Below, in pieces: positions 46,102-54,209 of a stretch of 64,000 nt of DNA. Under the pieces are notes generated by a model. That model was not told where the DNA came from. It made no database searches and saw only the letters and a program-made list of their open reading frames with translations. The stretch lies in the NCBI GenBank assembly GCA_019359515.1, contig JAHHHC010000016.1, positions 1-64,000 on the forward strand, given 5' to 3'. The translations under genes were made by a program, and so were the position numbers. Numbering within the stretch: position 1 is the first letter of the stretch; the number at the start of each line of letters is the position of its first letter. Origin of the DNA: Desmonostoc vinosum HA7617-LM4. GTDB taxonomy: Bacteria > Cyanobacteriota > Cyanobacteriia > Cyanobacteriales > Nostocaceae.

Positions 46102-46537
46102 GAGGATAAAAGTCTAAGTCTAGTATCTCATCGACAGAAAAAGGACAGGCGATCGCAAAATTTTCCTCCAATAAACCAGTTTCCACCATGGTCTCTCGTC
46201 GCGCTCTTTGATAAGTAGTATTAATCCACTGTCCATCATTTAAAAAACGGTGCAAGCTGGGACTTTCTTGCAGCAATTCATCTATATTCAGTCGTTCACG
46301 GGTAATAGTTACTTGCCAATTGTGGGTACGACGTTCGGGTTGATATTTCCATTTCAACAAATGTGACAATACTAACCGTAATGCACTCTGCAACGCTCGC
46401 TGTTGACTTTTACCCAAGTCCACCATTTCCTCAATTAAGTGTTCTAAATCCAGCGCGTCCCACTGATGCGATTGTAAAAGCTCTGCGGTTTGCTGTATCC
46501 AAGCATAAAAATCTTGCTCATACAGGGTTTGTAACAT
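46094..46537 (-). CDS. DUF29 family protein
   Basis: 147 residues from MLQTLYEQDFYAWIQQTAEL (ATG at 46537; a 13-codon extension to 46576 is less family-like). The motifs DLEHLIEEMVDLGKSQQRAL and LSHLLKWKYQPERR are the DUF29 hallmark, helical and charged. The function is unknown; the family is abundant in cyanobacteria. It stands between sixA and the DHH gene on the same strand. Confidence 0.88.
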   Translation of the reverse strand: MLQTLYEQDFYAWIQQTAELLQSHQWDALDLEHLIEEMVDLGKSQQRALQSALRLVLSHLLKWKYQPERRTHNWQVTITRERLNIDELLQESPSLHRFLNDGQWINTTYQRARRETMVETGLLEENFAIACPFSVDEILDLDFYPHE

Positions 46538-46684
46538 TTGGAGTTCTCTAGATTTCACGATCCTCCTCCTGAGCAAGATTGAGATGTTGATATCAAGGGT
46601 GTTATGAACTAGGGACTAGGAACTGGGGATTATTTTTAGTAGGGTGCGTTATGGACTTTAGTCCTAACGCACCGAGTATCTCTC

Positions 46685-47968
46685 TTACTCTGACTGAATT
46701 GGGTTATCTTTAGGATTCACCAACCTCAGTAGTTTTTGCTTAATTTGAGAATCAAATACTTCCCATTTCATTTTTGCATACGCAGAATTTTCGTTGCTGC
46801 CAGATAGGAAACCCATAGGAATTTCAAAGCCGCCTGCACTGGTTCGTCCACCACCAAAAAAGCGTCCTGTGCTGTCTTGTCCAAAAGCTTCTTTAATAAA
46901 TTCGTCGGGATCTAGGGTAAGTTTGGTGGTTCTCAGGGAGCCGATGACTATTTCTAGTTCTTCATCTTCGTCGTGAACGATACCATAAACTACTGCGGTA
47001 TGGACGTTTTCTTCGGTGACGAGGAAGTCAGCAGCTTGGGGAATAGCATCTCGGTCATCGTAGCGCAAGTAACCAACGCCGGCAATGGAAAAGTTGTTTT
47101 GCACGATGCGATTTTTGAGCGATCGCTCGATCACATCCATTACCCGTTTAGAACGATTCGCCTGTAAAATTGCATTCAGCAGTTGTGCATCATAAAATCG
47201 GCTCAGATACGCCGCTGCCATGAAATCCTCTTCTTGCGCTTGCATGAGCCGATTTGTATCCGATCGCAAGCCGTGCATTAAGGCAGTAGCACATTTAACA
47301 TGTTGGCTAATGCTGCTATCTAAAGTCAAAAGTCCAGTCTGAAGATACTGTGTAAAAATTGTTGCTGTCGCTCGTACATAAGGACGAACATCTACAAACT
47401 CTGCTTTGAGTTCCCCCTGTAAACTGTGATGATCGATGAGCGCTACCAGTGGAATTCCTGCTTGCTGTATTGCTGATAAGAGCTGAGAAGTAGTTCCCTG
47501 ATTATCAATTAATACAAAACCTTGATATGATGATAGGTCTTTGCTTTTTAAGTTTTGTAATGTCCATCGCTGGACAGGTAAATTTGTCAGCTTCACCAAA
47601 GCAATATTTTCTTGGTGGCTCAAAGTCCCAGCATAGATAATTTCACATTTGATATCGTATTGCTGAGCAATTAATTGATAAGCCCAAGCAGAAGATAAAG
47701 CATCAGGATCAGGAAAGTCTTGCAGAATTAATAACTGACGCTCATGCCGATGCGCTAGAAGAGTTTGTTGCAACTCTTCTGCTTTCTGATTTGCCAAAGA
47801 GTTACCACGCTGTACTGAATAGACACCCCCTTCACCCGTTGATAGGGGTAAGGACGGACGAGTAAGTGCAAGTTCTGTTGGCTCTTTGTCTATTTCAGCG
47901 TCTTCTGGATTCGGTTCTGTAGTCAATGACAAAGTTTTTAACTGAGTAACAGGAGGGTTTAAGTGCAT
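46685..47968 (-). CDS. DHH family phosphoesterase
   Basis: 427 residues. N-terminal about 60 are variable; the DHH domain starts near 90 with LILQDFPDPDALSSAW (the usual DxD metal ligands) and LIDHHSLQGEL; the DHHA1-like C-terminal domain ends with RFFGGGRTSAGGFEIPMG. Relatives degrade short oligoribonucleotides (nanoRNA) or pAp, or cyclic dinucleotides. Substrate is not determined. A GGGxD-type region is intact. Monocistronic; a 1.1 kb gap without genes lies upstream. Confidence 0.85.
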   Translation of the reverse strand: MHLNPPVTQLKTLSLTTEPNPEDAEIDKEPTELALTRPSLPLSTGEGGVYSVQRGNSLANQKAEELQQTLLAHRHERQLLILQDFPDPDALSSAWAYQLIAQQYDIKCEIIYAGTLSHQENIALVKLTNLPVQRWTLQNLKSKDLSSYQGFVLIDNQGTTSQLLSAIQQAGIPLVALIDHHSLQGELKAEFVDVRPYVRATATIFTQYLQTGLLTLDSSISQHVKCATALMHGLRSDTNRLMQAQEEDFMAAAYLSRFYDAQLLNAILQANRSKRVMDVIERSLKNRIVQNNFSIAGVGYLRYDDRDAIPQAADFLVTEENVHTAVVYGIVHDEDEELEIVIGSLRTTKLTLDPDEFIKEAFGQDSTGRFFGGGRTSAGGFEIPMGFLSGSNENSAYAKMKWEVFDSQIKQKLLRLVNPKDNPIQSE

Positions 47969-48861
47969 AGGAAAACTTGTCTCAAACGTGCAACTCTATT
48001 GAGTTATGAAGTAATACTACAACTAGCAATTTACTGATTTAGCCCACAATACGATCTTTGCAAAAATATTAAGACGTTGCACTATATATTTGAGTATATT
48101 TTTTGTCAACGACAGCACTCAGCAATTAGCTAAAATATTGTGAAAGTCTATACAAAGACTGAAAAAAAACTTGGTATTGGGGAATAGATCAAGCAACATT
48201 ACATACAATTTTTATCCTTTTGGAAGATTTTGATTGAGAACTGATATGTAGCAGTCCATTCTGATTTTTGAACTTACTTGCGTACATCGAGAAAATAGAG
48301 TACAAGAATACTGAGTTTTTTTCAAAAATCAAATAGGATCCCTATATAGATCCTAAATGATTTGTGAAATATTGCATATAGCTGGTGACTATTAACTGTC
48401 AACTGCTAAAAACTAACAATTATCACTCGTCTTTTTCTCAACTCAACTAAGACGAGTATGGTTGAGTTTTAATATTTATCAGTCTTAGAGTATATAGACA
48501 ACTTCAAACTTAGTGATTTAAATGACAGCTAATAGCCTCATTCAATCGGTAGATAAGCGATAATAGCTCTTTTGAGATAAATACAAGAAATGTAACAAAC
48601 AGAAGTTATGAGTTAGGAGTGAAAATATCGGAATTTGATTTGATTTCTAAAACAAACTACGAGAAAATACGTACAAATATATTTTTTTAGTAGCAAACAA
48701 TAATCGATTAGCAATACTAAGCTGCGCTCGTAGAGTTACAAGAATTAAGTAATTGTTGATGCGCTCAAGCTTTCAGCAATATTAAAAGCTCCCGTCTGCT
48801 AGACAAGCTTTTGGCTGAACTTACATCATATGTAGTTGTTATAGGTAAAATACGTAGTCTT
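47969..48861. promoter_or_regulatory. Long gene-free upstream region
   Basis: About 890 bases of AT-rich DNA before the DHH gene. The only defined structure is a hairpin ACTCGTCTT...AAGACGAGT (48425-48433 and 48449-48457) whose loop sequence AACTCAAC (48440-48447) is complementary to GTTGAGTT (48461-48468), so a pseudoknot or switch is possible. No ORF of note. Confidence 0.45.
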
Positions 48862-49009
48862 TAAGCTAATAATCATTCAAATTGCATCCCCGCGTCTCCC
48901 CTTAAGCGCGTCCTCCGAAGTTTGCTCAACGGGGGGAACCCCCGCACGCAACTTCTCTTTGCGTCTTTCTGAGGCAAAGGATTATGCAAGTTAAAGGCAG
49001 ATTAGCTTA
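48862..49009 (-). repeat. MITE-like dispersed element, copy B (148 bp, inverted)
   Basis: Ends TAAGCTAAT and ATTAGCTTA. Reverse complement of copy A (1661-1808) with only a few changes; the same length. Lies 90 bases after the stop of the HNH gene. Confidence 0.75.
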
Positions 49010-49100
49010 TCTGAGGTCATTTTTGCGGACACAGCGCATTTGCCCCAGAAAAGAATAAGCACAGACCCTTGATACTTATGCAGATAAGTGTGTTAAGTTG

Positions 49101-49598
49101 TCATAAACCTATAACATATTTTTGCCACTCTTGATGCAATCCACTCTTGAGATGTTTACTAACCTCAAAATAGAGACTGCTGTAAGGTTGACGGGGAGGG
49201 TGACGCAAAAGCATATGAGCTTCGTGAGGTGTGCGACTACCTTTTTTAACATTGCAACGCACACAAGCTGTAACTATATTTTCCCAGGTATCACCCCCGC
49301 CACGCGATCGCGGTATTACATGGTCTAAAGTCAACTCGTCTCCTGCATAACCGCAGTATTGACAAGCGTGACCGTCGCGATGCAATATATTCCGACGGGT
49401 AAGAGGAATTTCCTTGTAGGGAACGCGTACATAATGACGCAACCTAATTACGGTTGGCAACGGAAAATCCGCGTAAAGGAACTTCCCATTGTGTTCAACG
49501 CGTTCTGCTTTGCCTTTGATCAACAAAACCGCAGCGCGACGCCAGCTTGTTATGTTGAGCGGTTCGTAAGAGGCGTTTAATACTAAAACCTTCCCCAT
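49101..49598 (-). CDS. HNH endonuclease
   Basis: 165 residues. MGKVLVLNASYEPLNITSWRRA at the N-terminus is a common cyanobacterial HNH form. The HNH core is CQYCGYAGDELTLDHVIPRS then NIVTACVRCNVKKG: two CxxC zinc pairs, catalytic His and Asn. Probably a DNA nuclease of unknown function (no adjacent methylase or intron). Start ATG 49598. Confidence 0.88.
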   Translation of the reverse strand: MGKVLVLNASYEPLNITSWRRAAVLLIKGKAERVEHNGKFLYADFPLPTVIRLRHYVRVPYKEIPLTRRNILHRDGHACQYCGYAGDELTLDHVIPRSRGGGDTWENIVTACVRCNVKKGSRTPHEAHMLLRHPPRQPYSSLYFEVSKHLKSGLHQEWQKYVIGL

Positions 49599-49683
49599 TG
49601 ATTAACGCTCAAGGTATTAGTTTTACATATATTAACACAAATATACTCTGCTTGGCAGATGAGAATAAATTATACTTCCGAGA

Positions 49684-49800
49684 TAGTCTGGAGGATGGGG
49701 AATGGGGAACTCGGGGCCCCCGCTCCCGGAGGGAGTGGGGATTAGGGGTAATGGGGACGCGGGGAAAATTACTCCCTCATCTCCCTCATTCCCCCTTGCT
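49684..49800. repeat. GC-rich minisatellite-type repeat
   Basis: GGATGGGGAATGGGGAAC, CTCCCGGAGGGAG palindrome and GGGGACGCGGGGAAAA words between hnh and alr. No gene. Confidence 0.55.
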
Positions 49801-49855
49801 CTCTTGTGCGTGGATAATAGATAGTCTGTTGGTGGTGTGATAGGAGTCAGGACAA

Positions 49856-51043
49856 ATGTTAAGTCGCAAGCAAAGCCCCAGTGTTGCTTTTGATCAGCAG
49901 TGCGACACTTACGCGTGGTTTTCGCAACGGGCTTGGGTAGAAATTGATTTAGAGGCTTTGGCGTACAATGTGCAACAATTGGTGAAATTTTTATCGCCAC
50001 GCACTCAGCTAATGGCGGTAGTGAAAGCTGATGCTTATGGGCATGGGGCGGTAACAGTTGCCCAAACAGCGCTACAATCTGGGGCTAGTTGGTTGGGAGT
50101 AGCTACGGTTCCAGAGGCTATCCAGTTGCGGGAAGGGGGGATTAAAGCTCCAATTTTGATTTTAGGGGCTACCCATACACCAGAGCAAATTCATGCGATC
50201 GCTCACTGGCAACTCCAACCAACGCTGTGCAGTCCTAAGCAAGCTTTAGTATTTTCTAATACCTTAGAAGCGATTAACTATAGTTCACCTATACCTGTAC
50301 ACATCAAATTAGATACGGGAATGTCTCGCTTAGGCACCAATTGGCAGCAAGCAGCGGAGTTTGTACAGTTAGTTCAGCGTTTACCGCACCTGCACATTGC
50401 TAGTATTTATTCGCATCTAGCAACGGCAGATAGTGCCGATGCCACGGTCATGCAAGAACAGCATAGACGATTTGAGGAAGCGATCGCTCAAATTAGAGCA
50501 GTGGGTATTGAACCACCTTGCTTGCACTTGGCAAACTCAGCAGCAACTCTGGCAGATCCAGCCCTACATTACGATATTGTACGAGTCGGTTTAGCTGTTT
50601 ATGGACTTTACCCAGCACCTCATTTACAAAATGCGATCGACCTCAAGCCTGTTTTGCAAGTAAAAGCACGAGTTACGCAGGTAAAAACAATTGCCCCAAA
50701 AACGGGTGTTAGCTACGGACATCAATTTATTGCCCCGTGCGAACTGCGCCTCGCCGTCGTTGGCATCGGTTACGCGGACGGTGTACCTCGCAATCTCTCC
50801 AACAAAATACAAGTGTTAATTCGCGGTCAGCGAGTACCGCAAATTGGCACAATTACAATGGATCAGTTAATGCTGGATGTGAGTTCTATCCCTGATATTC
50901 AAGAAGGAGAAGTTGTCACTTTGCTGGGGGAACAGGGAAAAGAAAAAATTTCCGCCGATGATTGGGCAGAAAAACTAGACACTATTTCTTGGGAAATTCT
51001 CTGCGGCTTCAAGCATCGTCTGCCGCGCGTGGCTGTGGTTTGA
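49856..51043 (+). CDS. alr: Alanine racemase
   Basis: 395 residues. It interconverts L- and D-alanine for peptidoglycan. The PLP lysine is in LMAVVKADAYGHGA (about 50-63), the catalytic Tyr in TGVSYGHQF, and the C-terminal region has IGYADGVPR and GTITMDQLMLD. An N-terminal extension of about 20 residues before QRAWVEIDLEAL is unlike other Alr proteins; the next start candidate is not obvious. Followed by tRNA-Leu. Confidence 0.95.
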   Translation: MLSRKQSPSVAFDQQCDTYAWFSQRAWVEIDLEALAYNVQQLVKFLSPRTQLMAVVKADAYGHGAVTVAQTALQSGASWLGVATVPEAIQLREGGIKAPILILGATHTPEQIHAIAHWQLQPTLCSPKQALVFSNTLEAINYSSPIPVHIKLDTGMSRLGTNWQQAAEFVQLVQRLPHLHIASIYSHLATADSADATVMQEQHRRFEEAIAQIRAVGIEPPCLHLANSAATLADPALHYDIVRVGLAVYGLYPAPHLQNAIDLKPVLQVKARVTQVKTIAPKTGVSYGHQFIAPCELRLAVVGIGYADGVPRNLSNKIQVLIRGQRVPQIGTITMDQLMLDVSSIPDIQEGEVVTLLGEQGKEKISADDWAEKLDTISWEILCGFKHRLPRVAVV

Positions 51044-51201
51044 GGGAGATGCACTTCGACTTCGCTCAGTGACCGAGGGAAGACGCAAACAGAGGGAGAC
51101 GCGGGGACACGGTGAGTGTAAATGAAAGTTTCTCCGTGTTCCCGCTTCCTTTTGGTTCCCCATTCCCCAAAAAATCTGTTATACTAGTGTAGTTAAATAA
51201 C

Positions 51202-51283
51202 GCGGATGTGGCGGAATTGGCAGACGCGCTAGATTTAGGTTCTAGTTCCGCAAGGAGTGAAGGTTCAAGTCCTTTCATCCGCA
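51202..51283 (+). tRNA. trnL: tRNA-Leu (anticodon TAG)
   Basis: Acceptor GCGGATG pairs with CATCCGC; D-arm GGCGGAATTGG-type; anticodon stem CTAGA/TCTAG with loop TTTAGGT, anticodon TAG; a long variable arm; T-arm AGGTTCAAGTCCTTT. 82 bases; CCA is not encoded. Reads CUA codons. Uninterrupted, unlike the intron-bearing tRNA-Leu(UAA) of this phylum. Confidence 0.95.
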
Positions 51284-51289
51284 CTTTAT

Positions 51290-51321
51290 GGAGACGTTGC
51301 AGTGCAATGTCTCTATTTTTT
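51290..51321 (+). terminator. Terminator of tRNA-Leu (AGAGACG family)
   Basis: GAGACGTTGC-AGT-GCAATGTCTC stem (one G-U) followed by a T run (51315-51321). Confidence 0.85.
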
Positions 51322-52148
51322 TGAGAATGTAACGCGGTATATAGGCGATCGCATCAGCATCAAGCTTTAAACGTATTATGTGGCTTGTGGAGTAATTTAT
51401 CTCAAGATGTACTCTGCCCGTTTACTGGACATGATGTAACTACCCCAAGAAATTACAAACATTTTGATTAAGTATAATTAATCCTATTTAAGTTACATAT
51501 ATATACTAGATATTTAATATCTTCAATGCCAGAGTAAAGGCTGTGATTGAATTAGAGCGTTTAACAATTATCGCTATTATGTATAAATTGTACAATGTAT
51601 TAAATAATACTGTTTAATAATCACCAATTACTTTGAAGTTAGATAGATTGTCGCTGTATCAATCATCAAATAAATATCTGTACTAGCAATAACTCAGAAA
51701 ATTTATCATCGTAACTGAGATATTTTTTAAGTATTTATACGTTAATTTTGTCAGATCTTATCTAAGTTAAAGATAAATATTTACGTAAATATAAACACTG
51801 AGATGAAAATATATTGCTGTCAATAAAACCAGTATTATTCCTGTAGTCAGATTAGGGCTACTCAATGGACAGTAGCTTCATCTGGCCTTGACATTTTTGA
51901 AGTTTATTCTGTAAAAATGTCTTTCATCTCAGTACAAGTAACAAAAATTATAAGTAGTTACGCCTGAACTGAGATGATTAAATCGCAGGATAACGCCATT
52001 AATGTCAGGTTTTACCGCAAACCAAAATTAAAACGTTGTATTTTACAATACACAAGCGTTCTACCTGTTATTTGATTTCAATTGTGCAACAAAGCTCTCT
52101 GTAAAAACTTAGTTTAAACGTATCGAATTTAGCCCAAGCAAAAGCAAA
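51322..52148. promoter_or_regulatory. Long AT-rich upstream region of the chemotaxis operon
   Basis: About 830 bases, no ORF. It must include the operon's promoter, but no box stands out; a GCGATCGC octamer is at 51344. Such a long leader fits a regulated, possibly multiply-started transcript. Confidence 0.4.
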
Positions 52149-53198
52149 ATGAGTACAACTCCTATAGGTAGCTACAGGTTGTTCCAGAAACTACATCCGC
52201 TATCTCTATTGGCACAGTTAACTAGTCGCCATGCTACAGGTAGCTTAAGAGTATTTACAGGAACAGTTTCTTGGTCAATCTATCTAGAGGATGGTAAGCT
52301 TACTTATGCCTCTTACTCAGATAAATTGTTTGAGCGGCTTGATAGTCACTTGCGCCGCTTAAGTCAACAAATTCCCTCTCTCAACAACACCACTCGCGTG
52401 CAAATGCGGCTGATGTTTGAAACGAAAAATGAACATCAGTCAATACCAAATGTAGACTATCAAGCTATTTGCTGGTTAGTGAGTCAAGAATATATTACCT
52501 CTGTGCAAGCAGCAAACCTCATAGACGAATTAGCTAAAGAAGTACTGGAATCATTTCTGTGCTTAAAAGAAGGCAGTTATGATTTTGATCCTGAAGATTC
52601 TTTGAATGGATTACCAAAGTTCTGTCATTTGGATTTGCGGTTAATAGTTGAATATTGCCAGAAGCAGTTACGAAATCGGCAAAATATCAAGTCATCAATT
52701 CCTGCTAATGGAGTTTCTCAGGTTTTGCCAACAGCAAAGCCGACTCAAATTCAGTCGCAAACGTCCAAAAAAATCAATTTTGAGATTGCTGAAGATAGAA
52801 ATCATAGAAATAATCAGCTACCTATCAATAAAACTACATACACGATTGCCTGTATTGATGATAGTCAAACAGTATTAAATTCTATTAAGCATTTTTTGGA
52901 TGAAAACACATTTTCGGTTGTCATGATCAACGATCCGGTGAAAGCTTTAATGCAAATTTTGCGAAGCAAGCCGGATTTGATTTTACTAGATGTTGAGATG
53001 CCAAGCTTAGATGGTTACGAACTATGTTCTTTATTAAGGAGGCATTCAGCTTTTAAGAATACACCCATTATTATGGTGACTGGCAGAACAGGATTTATCG
53101 ACAGAGCTAAGGCTAAGATTGTTAGATCATCAGGCTATTTAACCAAGCCTTTTACACAATCAGAATTACTCAAGATAGTGTTTAAACACATTGGTTGA
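52149..53198 (+). CDS. PATAN-domain response regulator (PixG/PatA-like)
   Basis: 349 residues. An N-terminal PATAN (DUF4388) domain (about 1-180; HPLSLLAQLTSRHATGSLRV) is joined by a Gln/Ser-rich linker to a C-terminal receiver domain (about 232-349; IDDSQTV, phospho-acceptor Asp281 in LILLDVEMPSLDG, Lys in YLTKPF). PATAN-receivers open cyanobacterial Pix/Tax/Ptx/Hmp operons that control type IV pili motility and pattern formation. First of five genes, with short spacings. The start is ATG at 52149. Confidence 0.9.
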   Translation: MSTTPIGSYRLFQKLHPLSLLAQLTSRHATGSLRVFTGTVSWSIYLEDGKLTYASYSDKLFERLDSHLRRLSQQIPSLNNTTRVQMRLMFETKNEHQSIPNVDYQAICWLVSQEYITSVQAANLIDELAKEVLESFLCLKEGSYDFDPEDSLNGLPKFCHLDLRLIVEYCQKQLRNRQNIKSSIPANGVSQVLPTAKPTQIQSQTSKKINFEIAEDRNHRNNQLPINKTTYTIACIDDSQTVLNSIKHFLDENTFSVVMINDPVKALMQILRSKPDLILLDVEMPSLDGYELCSLLRRHSAFKNTPIIMVTGRTGFIDRAKAKIVRSSGYLTKPFTQSELLKIVFKHIG

Positions 53199-53264
53199 TT
53201 TAGTAAGAACAAATAAAAATTAGTCAGTTTTATAACCTTGTTTTTATTTTTAGGAGATGTGATA

Positions 53265-53642
53265 GTGAGCCTGACTTTGCTTGGCACAATTCTGATTGTA
53301 GAAGATTCTCCCAGTGAACTAGAACTGATGAGTCATTATCTCAAAGAGAGTGGTTACAATGTCATTAAGGCTACTGGTGCAAAAGAAGCGTTAGAAAAGG
53401 CTACATCACAAAAGCCTGATGTGATTGTGACTGATGTTGTCATGCCGGGAATGAGTGGATTTGAGTTATGTCGTTCCTTAAGAAAAAATCCAATTACTGA
53501 GAAAGTACCAATTATAATTTGTAGTTCCAAAAACCAAGAAATTGACCGTTTGTGGGCGAGGAGACAAGGTGCTGATGCATATATCACTAAACCTTATACT
53601 CGCGATCATCTTTTGCGTACTATTAAATCTGTAGTGATTTGA
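53265..53642 (+). CDS. CheY-like response regulator
   Basis: 125 residues starting at GTG 53265, eight bases after AGGAG; an open frame back to 53238 has no ribosome site. VEDS, Asp57 (VIVTDVVMPGMSG) and Lys in ITKPYTRD mark a full single-domain receiver, as PixH/HmpB. It likely acts downstream of the CheA in the same operon. Its stop is only a few bases before the CheW ATG. Confidence 0.9.
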   Translation: MSLTLLGTILIVEDSPSELELMSHYLKESGYNVIKATGAKEALEKATSQKPDVIVTDVVMPGMSGFELCRSLRKNPITEKVPIIICSSKNQEIDRLWARRQGADAYITKPYTRDHLLRTIKSVVI

Positions 53643-53646
53643 ATCA

Positions 53647-54153
53647 ATGAATAGTTCAAAAGTGAAATTGGCTTCCAAGCCACAAAATCATAATAATTTA
53701 GGAGATGGTTATCTTAAATTTCAACTAAATCAACAGACTGCTGCTGTTTTGGCAATGAAGCATACACAAGAAGCGGTTATTTTACCTGTTGAATCTGTTA
53801 CTGCAATGCCAAATATGACCACTTGTATTTTAGGGTTAATGAATTGGCGCAGTCGGATAATTTGGCTAGTTGATTTACCAAGAATGTTTAATTTAGAATC
53901 TTTTGATAATCGGCTGCGACAATATAATGTGATTATTGTCCGGGTAGAGTCACTACTTTTGGGTTTAGTTGTGCAAGAGATTAAAGGTACAACTAAGTTT
54001 ATACCGGAAGATATTCACTCGCCTATCGGACAAGTGGAATCTAGTTTAGTTCCCTATTTACGTGGTTGCGTTGTGCAAGAAAAAGAAATATTTTTGGTAT
54101 TAGATGCACAAGCGATCGCTCAGTCTTCTATTCTCCGTAGTGATGAGGTTTGA
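53647..54153 (+). CDS. CheW-like adaptor
   Basis: 168 residues, CheW fold with VLAMKHTQEAVILPVESV, GLMNWRSRIIWLVDL and VRVESLLLGLVVQEI at the right positions. It links the MCP to CheA. Starts five bases after the CheY stop. N-terminal 30 residues are polar and variable. Confidence 0.88.
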   Translation: MNSSKVKLASKPQNHNNLGDGYLKFQLNQQTAAVLAMKHTQEAVILPVESVTAMPNMTTCILGLMNWRSRIIWLVDLPRMFNLESFDNRLRQYNVIIVRVESLLLGLVVQEIKGTTKFIPEDIHSPIGQVESSLVPYLRGCVVQEKEIFLVLDAQAIAQSSILRSDEV

Positions 54154-54209
54154 CTACTAAAATCAAGTATTTTTAGTGTGCTGATTCACTTTTTATAGAG
54201 GAGTATTTT

